64,000 nucleotides of DNA from Azospirillum thiophilum (GTDB lineage Bacteria; Pseudomonadota; Alphaproteobacteria; Azospirillales; Azospirillaceae): the NCBI RefSeq assembly GCF_001305595.1, contig NZ_CP012404.1:124001-188000 (forward strand). The letters run 5' to 3'. Positions 23,399-34,370 of this stretch are shown in pieces; within the stretch, counting starts at the first letter, position 1, and each line of letters begins with the position of its first letter. The notes under the pieces are model-generated. The model did no database searches. It had not been told where the DNA came from and saw only the letters and a program-made list of their open reading frames with translations. The position numbers and the translations under genes are program-made.

Positions 23399-24176
23399 TT
23401 TCGTGGTTCGCGCGCTGCTGGCCGGCGGCGGCATCGCCCTGCTGGCCGGGCCGCTTGGCTCCTTCGTGGTGTGGCGGCGGATGGCCTATTTCGGCGACAC
23501 GCTGGCCCATTCGGCCCTGCTGGGGGTGACGCTGGGCTTCCTGCTGGGCGTCAACCCGATGGTGGGGGTGATGGCGGTGTGCGTGGCGCTGGCCTTGGCA
23601 CTGGTCGCCCTGCAGCGGCGGCGCACGCTCGCGGCCGACACGCTGCTGGGGATCCTGTCGCACGGGTCGCTGTCGCTGGGGCTGGTGACGCTGGCCTTCC
23701 TGGAGACGCTGCGCATCGACCTGATGGCCTATCTGTTCGGCGACATCCTGTCGGTGACCGGCAGCGACCTGATGGCGATCTATGGCGGCGGGGCGGTGGC
23801 GCTGGGTGGGCTGGCGCTGTTGTGGCGCCGGCTGCTGGCGGTGACGGTCGACGAGGATCTGGCGCGGGTGGAGGGCATGCCGGTCGACGCCCTGCGGCTG
23901 GCCTTCATGCTGCTGATCGCGCTGGTGATCGCCATCGCCATGAAGATCGTCGGCATCCTGCTGATCACGTCGTTGCTGATCATTCCGGCGGCGGCGGCCC
24001 GCCGCTTCGCCCGCACGCCGGAAACGATGGCGGCGCTGGCTTCGGTCATCGGCGTGGCGGCGGTCGTGGCCGGGCTGCTGGCCTCGCTGAACTGGGATTT
24101 GCCGGCCGGGCCGAGCGTGGTGGTGGCCGCGGCGGCGCTGTTCCTGCTGGGATCGCTGGTGCCCTTGCGGCGCTGA
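23391..24176 (+). CDS. znuB: Zinc ABC transporter, permease
   Basis: A 261-residue ABC-3 family permease with about eight hydrophobic helices. The family motifs RRMAYFGDTLAHSALLGVTLG, DTLLGILSHGSLSLG and KIVGILLITSLLIIPAAAARR are clear. It forms the inner-membrane channel for Zn2+ with ZnuC and receives the ion from ZnuA. The start is ATG 23391 inside the end of znuC; no independent ribosome site is needed if translation is coupled. The zinc assignment follows from the operon and the Zur-like site. Confidence 0.94.
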   Translation: MDDFVVRALLAGGGIALLAGPLGSFVVWRRMAYFGDTLAHSALLGVTLGFLLGVNPMVGVMAVCVALALALVALQRRRTLAADTLLGILSHGSLSLGLVTLAFLETLRIDLMAYLFGDILSVTGSDLMAIYGGGAVALGGLALLWRRLLAVTVDEDLARVEGMPVDALRLAFMLLIALVIAIAMKIVGILLITSLLIIPAAAARRFARTPETMAALASVIGVAAVVAGLLASLNWDLPAGPSVVVAAAALFLLGSLVPLRR

Positions 24177-24315
24177 CGGCGCCGCTTGCAATCAGGAAAA
24201 GAATAAATCCGTATGAATTTCCCGTTTTCGGGCGTTTCCGCCTGCGCCATAGTGCGCGGGCGGACGCGATGGCGGGAGGGCCGCCATCGCCGCCGCACGA
24301 ACGGAGGGTTTGAGG

Positions 24316-24390
24316 ATGGAACGCTTCCTCACTCTCCTGATCCTGGTGCTGGAGATCGTCAAGCGGCTGCTTGACCTTCTGATGCACTAA
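24316..24390 (+). CDS. 24-residue hydrophobic/amphipathic small protein
   Basis: An open frame of 24 codons plus stop. Its product is mostly Leu, Ile and Val with regularly spaced charges (MERFLTLLILVLEIVKRLL, then DLLMH), consistent with one short membrane or amphipathic helix. It has an excellent ribosome site, GGAGGG at 24303-24308, 7 bases before ATG. A GC-rich hairpin follows the stop within about 10 bases. It lies 139 bp after znuB. Its composition recalls short membrane peptides such as type I toxins, but no antisense RNA or homologue could be identified by eye, so the function is unknown. Confidence 0.5.
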   Translation: MERFLTLLILVLEIVKRLLDLLMH

Positions 24391-24400
24391 GATCGGGCGG

Positions 24401-24431
24401 GCGGACCGGGGAATTGCAGTCCCCGGCCCGC
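24401..24431. terminator. Hairpin after the 24-codon ORF
   Basis: GCGGACCGGGGA (24401-24412) and TCCCCGGCCCGC (24420-24431) pair with one mismatch around a 7-base loop. There is no T-run. It lies between the small ORF and the convergent ftsK. Confidence 0.5.
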
Positions 24432-24487
24432 CTACCCCCGATATTGGTGCCGCACCCCGCCGCTGTCAACGGGCCGGGAAAAAACAC

Positions 24488-27133
<2,646 letters not shown>

Positions 27134-27221
27134 GGGACGGAACCTCGTGCTGCAGAAACCGTGGAGACGGGCGGAAAACCGGGCGGGCCGGTCAATCGGA
27201 CTTGGGCCAACCTGGATCGGG

Positions 27222-28478
27222 TCAGCCGAGAATGCGGACGATCGAGGCGCAGGCCTGGGCGACGGTATCGGCGCTCTCGACCAGCGCCACGCGGATATAG
27301 GCGTCGCCGGGGTTCGGCTCGCCCGGATTGCTGCGCGACAGGTAGGCGCCGGGCAGCACGCGGACCGCCCCCTCCGCCCACAGCCGCTTGGCCGCCTCCT
27401 CGCCGTTGCCGACGTCAAGCCACAGGAAGAAGCCGCCGGCCGGGCGGTAATAGCCGTAGCGGCCGCCCAGCTCGGCCTCCGCCGCCGCGAACTTGGCGCG
27501 ATAGGCGGCGCGGTTCTCCTCCACATGCGCCTCGTCGCGCCACAGCGCGGTGCTGGCCGCCAGGATCGGCAGCGGCATGCCGGCGCAGCCGTAGCTGCGC
27601 AGGCGGGAGAAGCGCCCGATCAGCGCCGGGTCGCCGGCGACGAAGCCGGAGCGCATGCCGGCCGCGCTCGACCGCTTGGACAGGGAGTGGAAGACCAGCA
27701 GGTTGGCCCAGGGCTTGCCGTCCTGCTGCGGCATGCCGGCCGCGACCTGGAGCGCGCCGACCGGCGGGGCGTCCAGCCAGATCTCGGCATAGCATTCGTC
27801 GACCGCCAGCACGAAGCCGTACTGCCGCGCCAGCCCGATCGCCTTGGCGAGATAGGCCGGCGTGGCCGCCGCCCCCTGCGGATTGCCGGGCGTGCACAGG
27901 TAGAACAGCGCCGTGCGCTCCAGCAGCTCCGGCGCCAGGGCGTCGAGGTCGGGCAGGAAACCGGTCTCGCGCGTCGCGGCCAGGAATACCGGCTCCGCCC
28001 CCGCCATCACCGCCGCCCCCTCGTAGGGCGCATAGAAGGGGTTGGGCATCAGCACCGCCGGCTGCCGCCCGGCCTTCTGCGTCGGCACCGCCAGCAGGGC
28101 CAGCATGAACAGCGCCTCGCGCGTGCCGGACAGCGGCAGGATCGAGCTGTCGGCATGCAGCAGCCCGGCAGGCAGTTCGTAGCGGCGGGTCAGCCAGTCG
28201 CCGGCCGCTGCGCGGAATTCCGGCGTGCCGCCGACCGGCGGGTATTTGCCCCAGCCGGCGCTGTTGGCGCGCAGCGTCTCGTCGATGATCGCCGGCGGGG
28301 TGTGCTGCGGCTCGCCCACCGTCAGCAGGATCGGGGCGACGTTGGCCCGCGGCGTGATCGGCGCCAGCAGGTTGGCCAGCCGGGTGAAGGGATAATCGGT
28401 CAGCCGGTCGAGCCGGTCGTTCCCGATCGCCTCGGTGAAGACGGCACCGCTGTTGACGCTGAAATCGGCAAGGACCAT
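27222..28478 (-). CDS. Pyridoxal-phosphate aminotransferase, class I/II (DapC/Aat-like)
   Basis: A 418-residue fold-type I aminotransferase. The PLP lysine is in VFHSLSKRSSAAGMRSGF. Other conserved parts are TVGEPQHTPP, PLSGTREALFML, MPNPFYAPYEGAA, FYLCTPGNPQGA and LAVDECYAEIW. The closest family by eye is N-succinyl-diaminopimelate aminotransferase (DapC), and lysine-pathway dapB is nearby. In A. brasilense, as I recall, a gene named aat sits beside glnZ, and glnZ is 0.9 kb away here with one gene between. Substrate specificity is therefore not settled between DapC and a general aspartate-type activity. ATG 28478 has AGAGGG about 11 bases upstream. Confidence 0.85.
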   Translation of the reverse strand: MVLADFSVNSGAVFTEAIGNDRLDRLTDYPFTRLANLLAPITPRANVAPILLTVGEPQHTPPAIIDETLRANSAGWGKYPPVGGTPEFRAAAGDWLTRRYELPAGLLHADSSILPLSGTREALFMLALLAVPTQKAGRQPAVLMPNPFYAPYEGAAVMAGAEPVFLAATRETGFLPDLDALAPELLERTALFYLCTPGNPQGAAATPAYLAKAIGLARQYGFVLAVDECYAEIWLDAPPVGALQVAAGMPQQDGKPWANLLVFHSLSKRSSAAGMRSGFVAGDPALIGRFSRLRSYGCAGMPLPILAASTALWRDEAHVEENRAAYRAKFAAAEAELGGRYGYYRPAGGFFLWLDVGNGEEAAKRLWAEGAVRVLPGAYLSRSNPGEPNPGDAYIRVALVESADTVAQACASIVRILG

Positions 28479-28656
28479 GACGACCGGAACCCTCTTCCCA
28501 CCCCGGATGCCGCGCCCCGGCCAATCGGGGAGCGGCCGCATCTCATGCGCGGCCGATCCTATCGGCGCCGCCCGGGGGGCACAAGCACCCAGAACCCGGC
28601 GGGCGGGACCGGTGGCCGAACGGTCACAGGCCGCGGCCGGCAGGGCGGCTTATTTT

Positions 28657-28692
28657 ATCCGGGTGATATTGACTCCCGGTTTTCATCCGGGT
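28657..28692 (+). promoter_or_regulatory. Direct repeat upstream of the DUF2239 gene
   Basis: TTTTATCCGGGTGA and TTTCATCCGGGTAA share the core ATCCGGGT (28657-28664 and 28685-28692), 28 bases apart on the same face, and lie 33 bp before the start codon. A TTGACT occurs between them. They look like a tandem operator or promoter element; the factor is unknown. Confidence 0.4.
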
Positions 28693-28724
28693 AAAAAGAC
28701 GGCGTCACAACCGGAGGCCAGCCC

Positions 28725-29318
28725 ATGTCCGTCACCGCCGAAACCCCTTGCACCGCCTTCCGCGGCGACCGTCGCCTTGCCGCCGGAGATGCGCCGTCCG
28801 TCGCGCGGGCGCTGCGGACGGCGCTTGCCGCGGAGCCGGACGGGCCGCTGGTCCTGGTCTTCGACGACGCGACCGGGCGGGCCGTCGATCTGGATTTGCG
28901 GGAAACCGGCGGGGAGCTTGCTGCTCCGCATACGCCGCGCGGGCCGGGACGGCCGAAGCTGGGGGTGGTGGCGCGGGAGGTGACGCTGCTGCCGCGGCAT
29001 TGGGATTGGCTGAACGCCCAGCCCGGCGGGGCGTCGGTGGCGCTGCGCAAGCTGGTGGACGAGGCGCGCAAGGAGGGGGAGGCGAAGGACCGCATGCGCC
29101 GCGCGCAGGAGGCCGCCTATTGCGTGATGTCGGCCCTGGCCGGCGACCGGCCGGGCTATGAGGAGGCGGTGCGGGCGCTCTATGCGGCCGATCGCTTGCT
29201 GTTCGATGGTCTGACGGCGGACTGGCCGGCGGATGTGCGCGATTATGCCCGCGCGCTGGCGGCGGATGCCTTTGCCGTTCCCGGTGCCGTTTCAGGCGAT
29301 CCGGCCGCGGCGGGCTGA
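28725..29318 (+). CDS. DUF2239 family protein
   Basis: A 197-residue soluble protein of unknown function. Signature stretches are CTAFRGDRRLAAGDAPSVA near the N-terminus, VLVFDDATGRAVDLDLR, and the central RGPGRPKLGVVAREVTLLPRHWDWLNAQPGGASVALRKLVDEA, which matches the DUF2239 core. That RGPGRPKLG element has an AT-hook look, and the following helix resembles ribbon-helix-helix or arc-type binders, so nucleic-acid binding is conceivable but unproven. The gene is flanked by its own upstream direct repeats and converges on glnZ. It separates the aminotransferase from glnZ. Confidence 0.85.
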   Translation: MSVTAETPCTAFRGDRRLAAGDAPSVARALRTALAAEPDGPLVLVFDDATGRAVDLDLRETGGELAAPHTPRGPGRPKLGVVAREVTLLPRHWDWLNAQPGGASVALRKLVDEARKEGEAKDRMRRAQEAAYCVMSALAGDRPGYEEAVRALYAADRLLFDGLTADWPADVRDYARALAADAFAVPGAVSGDPAAAG

Positions 29319-29344
29319 CCCCAGCGGGCTGACCCTGGACGGCG

Positions 29345-29400
29345 GGCGCGCGGATGCGCGCCGGCCGGGTCCGTCCCCGCCCGGATGAGGAGCGGACCCG
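29345..29400. terminator. Two GC hairpins between convergent DUF2239 and glnZ
   Basis: GGCGCGC-GGAT-GCGCGCC (29345-29362) is followed by CGGGTCCG (29366-29373) pairing with CGGACCCG (29393-29400). Neither is followed by a T-run, but they fill the 97-bp convergent gap. Confidence 0.5.
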
Positions 29401-29415
29401 CCGTCGCCGTCGGCC

Positions 29416-29754
29416 TTACAGCGCCTCGGAGTTGGTTTCTCCGGTGCGGATGCGCACGGCCTGCGCGATCTCCAGGACGAAGATCTTGCCGTCGCCGATG
29501 CGGCCGGTGTTGGCGGCCTTCTGGATCGCCTCGACCACCTGCTCGTACTGGTCGTCGGAGACGGCGACCTCCACCTTCACCTTGGGCAGGAAGCTCACCG
29601 AATATTCGGCGCCGCGGTAGATTTCCGTCTGGCCCTTCTGGCGGCCGAAGCCCTTGACCTCGCTGACGGTCAGGCCCTGGATCCCGAGCGAAGTCAGCGC
29701 CTCGCGCACTTCGTCCAGCTTGAACGGCTTGATGATGGCCATAACCAGTTTCAT
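29416..29754 (-). CDS. glnZ: Nitrogen regulatory P-II protein GlnZ
   Basis: A 112-residue trimeric signalling protein that integrates 2-oxoglutarate, ATP/ADP and glutamine status. The uridylylated tyrosine is Y51 in the T-loop (GQTEIYRGAEYSVSF). The B-loop TGRIGDGKIFV and C-loop VRIRTGET are intact. The N-terminus MKLVMAIIKPFKLDEVREAL and the T-loop region agree with A. brasilense GlnZ as remembered, rather than GlnB (MKKIEAIIKPF). GlnZ controls DraG and other nitrogen-metabolism targets in Azospirillum by binding membrane AmtB. A sigma-54-type promoter lies upstream (29892-29908), which would make it nitrogen-regulated. No amtB or glnA is adjacent. Confidence 0.93.
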   Translation of the reverse strand: MKLVMAIIKPFKLDEVREALTSLGIQGLTVSEVKGFGRQKGQTEIYRGAEYSVSFLPKVKVEVAVSDDQYEQVVEAIQKAANTGRIGDGKIFVLEIAQAVRIRTGETNSEAL

Positions 29755-29891
29755 GTGGCTTCCCCTTAAAGCGTTGTTCCGGCCGCGGATGAGGCTGTGG
29801 CCGCCCCGTTGCGGTTCCGGTCCGGCCAAACGCCGTCCCGTCCTCCCGCCGATGGCCAAGCCTGTTCGCGTCGACCGCAAAAAGCAATGAC

Positions 29892-29908
29892 TACAAGAAT
29901 CGTGCCGG
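29892..29908 (-). promoter_or_regulatory. Candidate sigma-54 promoter of glnZ
   Basis: On the minus strand CCGGCACG-ATTC-TTGTA fits the -24/-12 pattern TGGCACG-N4-TTGCW with two differences, keeping the 10-base spacing between GG and G-T. Transcription would begin near 29880, leaving a leader of about 125 bases before glnZ. No clear NtrC dyad was identified further upstream. Confidence 0.5.
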
Positions 29909-30180
29909 TTGAAATCCGCCGCGGCAACCGGGATGTGCCTGCTGATTGGGCGCTCAAAAAGCCATCATGTGCCTAAAATACGACCATTTATGATCCATCC
30001 GGCCGCCAGTCGGGCATGGCCGGCCCGGGTTGCCGGGGCGGCGCCCGGACAGGACACTGGACAGGACGCCGCCATGGGACAATTGTTTGATCGCGCGCGG
30101 CGCCGCCCGGTCCGGACCCGTCCGGTTTTCGGGACCGGTTGACTGCCGCGCCATGCAGAGGCGAGAGGGCAACGAGCATC

Positions 30181-31455
30181 ATGGCCGTATCTGGCACCGA
30201 ATCGGGCAAAGCGTCCGTCCCCCCGCAGGGCGGCGACATCACCACCGAGGTCGTGGTGCTGGGCGGCGGTCTGGCCGGGCTGACCATGGCGGCGGCGCTC
30301 GCCAGCGCCGGCGTGCCGGTGGTCTGCATCGACCAGGACAGCCCCGAGCGCATGGAGAGCCACGGCTTCGACATCCGCACCACCGCGATCTCCTACGCCT
30401 CGAAGATGGTGCTGGAGTCGGCGGGGGTCTGGCACCACATGGCCGAGCGGGCCGGGCCGATGCTGGACATCCGCATCGCCGACCAGTTCTCGCCGCTGTT
30501 CATCCACTATGACCACACCGAACTGGCGATGGAGGGCACGCACCAGCCCTTCGGCTGGATCCTGGACAACAAGGACATCCGCAGCGCCCTGTTCACCCGC
30601 TCGGCCGAGCTGCCGGGGCTGGTCCATCTGGCGCCGGCCAAGGCGATCACGGTGGAGCGCACGCGGACCGGCGTGTCGGTGCGGCTGGCCGACGGGCGCA
30701 CGGTGCGCGGCCGGCTGCTGGTCGGCGCCGACGGCCGGCGGTCGCTGGCGCGCGACAGCGCCGGGATCAAGGTGAGGCGCTGGTCCTACGACCAGAGCGC
30801 CATCATCTGCACCATCCGCCATTCCGAGCCGAACAAGGGCGTCGCGGTCGAGCATTTCCTGCCCAACGGCCCCTTCGCCGTGCTGCCGATGACCGACAAC
30901 CGCTGTTCCATCGTGTGGAGCGAGAAGACCTCGCTGGTCGACACCTACCTGAAGCTGCCCGAGGACCAGTTCATCGACGAACTGACCCGGCGGTCCGGCG
31001 GCTATCTCGGCGAGATCTCGCTGCTGACCCGGCGCGAGGCGTGGCCGCTGTCGGTGCTGCTGGCCGAGCGCTTCGTCGCCGACCGGCTGGCGCTGGTGGG
31101 CGAGGCCGCCCATGCCATCCACCCGATCGCCGGGCAGGGGCTGAACCTCGGCATGCGCGACGTGGCGGCGCTGGCCGAGGTGGTGGTCGACGCCTACCGG
31201 CTGGGGCTGGATGTCGGCGGGCCGGAGGTGCTGGCGCGCTTCCAGCGCTGGCGCCGCTTCGACACCGTGCTGCTGGCCGCGGTGTGCGACGGGCTGGTCC
31301 ATCTGTTCTCCAACAGCATCCCGCCGGTGAAGCTGGCGCGCGACCTGGGGATGGCGGTGATCAACCGGCTGCCGCCGGTCAAGCGCTTCTTCATGAAGCA
31401 CGCCATGGGGGTGGTGGGCGACCTGCCGCGGATGATCCGCGGGCTGCCGCTCTGA
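30181..31455 (+). CDS. UbiH/UbiF/COQ6-family FAD-dependent ubiquinone hydroxylase
   Basis: A 424-residue flavoprotein monooxygenase of the UbiH/VisC class. The FAD motif VVLGGGLAGLTMAAALA is at residues 25-41. The second motif LLVGADGRRSLARD follows, and the third reads VGEAAHAIHPIAGQGLNLGMRDVAAL, with Glu in place of the more usual Asp. The C-terminal helix NSIPPVKLARDLGMAVINRLPPVKRFFMKHAMG is characteristic of ubiquinone-ring hydroxylases. Which ring position (C1, C5 or C6) cannot be told; alphaproteobacteria often have one or two broad enzymes. It is divergent from glnZ, with about 425 bp between the starts, and 124 bp ahead of lolA. Confidence 0.9.
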   Translation: MAVSGTESGKASVPPQGGDITTEVVVLGGGLAGLTMAAALASAGVPVVCIDQDSPERMESHGFDIRTTAISYASKMVLESAGVWHHMAERAGPMLDIRIADQFSPLFIHYDHTELAMEGTHQPFGWILDNKDIRSALFTRSAELPGLVHLAPAKAITVERTRTGVSVRLADGRTVRGRLLVGADGRRSLARDSAGIKVRRWSYDQSAIICTIRHSEPNKGVAVEHFLPNGPFAVLPMTDNRCSIVWSEKTSLVDTYLKLPEDQFIDELTRRSGGYLGEISLLTRREAWPLSVLLAERFVADRLALVGEAAHAIHPIAGQGLNLGMRDVAALAEVVVDAYRLGLDVGGPEVLARFQRWRRFDTVLLAAVCDGLVHLFSNSIPPVKLARDLGMAVINRLPPVKRFFMKHAMGVVGDLPRMIRGLPL

Positions 31456-31578
31456 TCCTTCCTTCCCCGGCTCATCTCCGTCGGTGGTCCTTGGCAGCGG
31501 GGGGCGGACGCCTTATGTCCGCCTCGTCGCCCAATGGGATCCGGGCGCCGAACGACCGAAGCTCCTGAAAGACCGAGG

Positions 31579-32265
31579 ATGAAGACCGTGCTTCGCCGCC
31601 TTTCCGCCGCCCTGCTGTCCGCCGCGCTGCTGGCCCCTCTTGCGGCCACGCTTCCGGCCGTGTTCGCCGCCTCCGCCGCGATCGCCGCGCCGGCGGTCCC
31701 CGTCGCGCTGACGGCGCAGGACGAGGCCACCGTCGCCAAGGTGGAGGAGTATCTGAACGGGATCGTCAATCTCCAGTCGAAGTTCCTGCAGGTGGCTCCC
31801 AACGGCCGGCAGGCGACCGGCACCTTCTATCTGTCGCGGCCGGGAAAGATGCGGCTGGAGTATGACCGGCCGCTGAAGGATTTCATCGTCGCCGACGGCA
31901 GCTTCGTCTTCTATTGGGACGGCGAGATGCGCCAGCAGTCGAGCGCGCCCATCGGTTCGACGCTCGCCGACTTCATCCTGCGCAAGACCATCCGCCTGTC
32001 GGGCGACGTCACCGTCACCGAGGTCTTCCAGGCCCCCGGCGTGATCGAGGTCAGCCTGCTGGAAACCAAGGATCCCGGCAAGGGCACCCTGACGCTGGTG
32101 TTCGAGGACCGCCCCTTCCAGCTGCGCAAATGGCGGGTGCTGGATGCCCAGGGACTGACCACCGAGGTGGCGCTGCTCAACCCGCGCACCGACGTCACCT
32201 TCGACCGGGACATGTTCTATTTCAAGGAGCCGGCGCGCGGGTCCGACTTCGGCCGCAACAACTGA
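31579..32265 (+). CDS. lolA: Outer-membrane lipoprotein carrier LolA family protein
   Basis: A 228-residue periplasmic protein. A long signal peptide (about residues 1-37, MKTVLRRLSAALLSAALLAPLAA...) precedes a LolA/LolB-type beta-barrel. Family motifs are YLNGIVNLQSKFLQVAPNGRQATGTFYLSRPGKMRLEYDRP, DGSFVFYWDGEM and the C-terminal LRKWRVLDAQGLTTEVALLN. It would shuttle lipoproteins from LolCDE to the outer membrane. LolA often lies near ftsK; here ftsK is 4.5 kb away. ATG 31579 gives the signal peptide; the in-frame stretch upstream does not look coding. Confidence 0.88.
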   Translation: MKTVLRRLSAALLSAALLAPLAATLPAVFAASAAIAAPAVPVALTAQDEATVAKVEEYLNGIVNLQSKFLQVAPNGRQATGTFYLSRPGKMRLEYDRPLKDFIVADGSFVFYWDGEMRQQSSAPIGSTLADFILRKTIRLSGDVTVTEVFQAPGVIEVSLLETKDPGKGTLTLVFEDRPFQLRKWRVLDAQGLTTEVALLNPRTDVTFDRDMFYFKEPARGSDFGRNN

Positions 32266-32394
32266 TACCAGCGGCACGCCCATCCCGGAATCGTAGGCAT
32301 ATCGTACAATTCACGACCTGAGCGGTCTCTGGCAGGCTTGAGAACGGCATGATGTTTGCTGCGTTGCGGCAAACCGGCTGCGAGAGGCTGTGTC

Positions 32395-33441
32395 ATGACG
32401 CCGCACCGACCGAAGATTGGGCAGACTGCCGACCGCCGCACAGGAACTGTGCAGCACAACATCCTGGCCGCGGCGGCTTGCGGGGTTTCCGGCTTCATCG
32501 CCGCGCAGGGCGGCTGCGCCGACCGGGTGTTCCTGCGCGCCGGGGTGGAGGAGCGGGCGCTGGGCCAGCCGACGCTGGCGCTCGACCTCGGCGCCTATGT
32601 GGCGATGATGGAGGAGGCGGCGGCGGAAACCGGCAACGACAATTTCGGCCTGCTGTTCGGCCGCCAGTTCCAGCCGGAGATGCTGGGGCTGATCGGCTCC
32701 ATCGCGCTGGCCGCGCCGACGCTGGGGGCGGCGTTGGAGCATCTGGCCCGGCTGTTTCCCTTCCACCAGCAGGCGACCGAGACCCGCTTCGTCCGCGAGG
32801 GCGAGCTGCTGCGGCTGGAATACCGCATCCTCGACGGCGGCATCGTCGAGCGGCGGCAGGATGCCGAGCTGACCATGGGCATGTTCGCCAATGTGGTGCG
32901 CGCCTGCCTCGGTCCCGGCTGGATGCCGGAGGAGGTGCATTTCGAGCACCCCAGGCCGGAGGGCTGGCGCCAGCACGAGGCGCTGTTCGACGCCCCGGCC
33001 CATTTCGGCCAGCGCACCAACGCCCTCCTGCTGCGCGACCGCCATCTCGACCGCCGCATGCCCGGCGGCGACATGGCCCGGCTGACCGGCCTGTGCGGCA
33101 CCCTGGTCGACATCGCGCGTGGCACCGGCACGCCGCCGCTGCTCGACCGGGTGCGGGCGGAGGTGCGGGCCTGCCTGCCGGACGGCCCGCCCCATGTTGA
33201 GGACATCGCCGACCGGCTGGGCATCGCCCGCTGGACGCTGCAACGCCGGCTGGCCGACGAGGGGCTCAGCTTCTCCGATCTGGTGGAGAGGGTGCGGCGC
33301 GATCTGGCGGCGATCCATATCCGCCAGCGCCATGTCCCGATCGCCGACATCGGCGCCCTGCTGGGCTATTCGGAGGTCAGCGCCTTCAGCCGCGCCTTCC
33401 GGCGCTGGTTCGGGGTGTCGCCGGCCAGGATGCGCGCCTAG
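32395..33441 (+). CDS. AraC family transcriptional regulator (arabinose-binding-like N-domain)
   Basis: A 348-residue regulator. The N-terminal about 200 residues match the 'Arabinose_bd' type sensor of OruR/QhpR-like AraC proteins (NFGLLFGRQFQPEMLGLIGSIALAAPTLGAALEHLARLFPFHQ). The C-terminal double helix-turn-helix has VEDIADRLGIARWTLQRRLADEGLSFSDLVERVRRDLA and the second motif PIADIGALLGYSEVSAFSRAFRRWFGVSPARMRA. The effector is unknown and no catabolic target is adjacent: upstream is lolA, downstream a low-GC stretch. GAGAGG precedes ATG 32395. Confidence 0.88.
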   Translation: MTPHRPKIGQTADRRTGTVQHNILAAAACGVSGFIAAQGGCADRVFLRAGVEERALGQPTLALDLGAYVAMMEEAAAETGNDNFGLLFGRQFQPEMLGLIGSIALAAPTLGAALEHLARLFPFHQQATETRFVREGELLRLEYRILDGGIVERRQDAELTMGMFANVVRACLGPGWMPEEVHFEHPRPEGWRQHEALFDAPAHFGQRTNALLLRDRHLDRRMPGGDMARLTGLCGTLVDIARGTGTPPLLDRVRAEVRACLPDGPPHVEDIADRLGIARWTLQRRLADEGLSFSDLVERVRRDLAAIHIRQRHVPIADIGALLGYSEVSAFSRAFRRWFGVSPARMRA

Positions 33442-33776
33442 AATTTCGAGCCCGCCCATATGTCGGCGGAGTTCGGCCGAGTTCGGAAAAACCAGCTTGG
33501 CGGCGCGCATCCGACGGATCGTTGCACATGCAGCTTGACGAAGGCCGCAGGAGGCCCTGGACCCGCCAACGTACAAACAACACCATCCGTTTGTTTGGGA
33601 TCATCAAGCCGATTGGCCGTCGATTGGCCGTTGAGCGTCCACGATTCAGGCGCTTGATTCCGCGTGGTTGCGCTACTTGGGATTACCACTTACGGTGGGT
33701 TATGGGTGCTTCGCTGCAGACCATAGCTATGCGGACGCAGTGGCCCCGTGAAAAATAATGGTAGTGGGGAAAATCC
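33442..33776. other. Gene-less, lower-GC stretch before a lipoprotein gene
   Basis: About 335 bp without a convincing gene. It is less GC-rich than the flanks and contains a direct repeat (GATTGGCCGT at about 33611-33620 and 33622-33631) and a short inverted repeat (CAAACAA...GTTTGTTTG around 33574-33598). The right end should hold the promoter of the lipoprotein gene. Confidence 0.5.
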
Positions 33777-34370
33777 ATGATAGCGAGCAGATTTCGTGCG
33801 GCGCTCTTGGCAGTAAGCACGCTGTTGTTGCTCAGTGCCTGTGCCAGTCCGCATATGCGGGATGCATCGGAACCGGTCGCGGCGACCAAACCCTCTGAAA
33901 ACTCAGCGACACTTGTCCTGATGCGCCCGTCGATGTTCGGAGGAGCCATTCAATCGTCGGTCTATGACATAACGTCAGGAAAATCAGAGTTTATTGGTAT
34001 CGTATCTGCCGGGAAGAAAATTGCTTACGAAACTCCCGCAGGCAAGCATCGCCTGATGGTTGTGGGGGAGTCGGCCGACTTCATGGACGCGGATTTAGCA
34101 ACCGATCAAGTCTATTACGCTCGAATTGCTCCACGCTTCGGAATGTGGAAAGCCCGCTTTTCTCTGGAACCGGTTCCCGCTTCGTCCTCCGATCTCGAGA
34201 GCGACCTGAAAGCTTGCACATGGGTCGAAAACACCCCCGCTTCGCATGATTGGGCTCGGGCAAACATGCAGAGCGTGGATATGAAGAAGGCAGAGTACTT
34301 GGCCGATTGGGAGAAGGGAACGGATAAGCCATTCATTGCGCAAGATGCTGGAAAGAAAACGCGCCCATAA
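33777..34370 (+). CDS. Putative lipoprotein of unknown function, atypical base composition
   Basis: A 197-residue protein with a bacterial lipoprotein signal: MIASRFRAALLAVSTLLLLSAC, where the lipobox LLSAC ends at Cys22. The rest (TLVLMRPSMFGGAIQSSVYD, then IGIVSAGKKIAYETPAGKHRLMVVGES) resembles the beta-sandwich of DUF2846-type lipoproteins, in which a small protein-like loop presents a 'G-x-H' strand; this is a loose resemblance only. Codon use is clearly different from neighbours (many A/T third positions), suggesting recent acquisition. GGGGAAAA precedes the ATG. The downstream neighbour is convergent. Confidence 0.75.
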   Translation: MIASRFRAALLAVSTLLLLSACASPHMRDASEPVAATKPSENSATLVLMRPSMFGGAIQSSVYDITSGKSEFIGIVSAGKKIAYETPAGKHRLMVVGESADFMDADLATDQVYYARIAPRFGMWKARFSLEPVPASSSDLESDLKACTWVENTPASHDWARANMQSVDMKKAEYLADWEKGTDKPFIAQDAGKKTRP

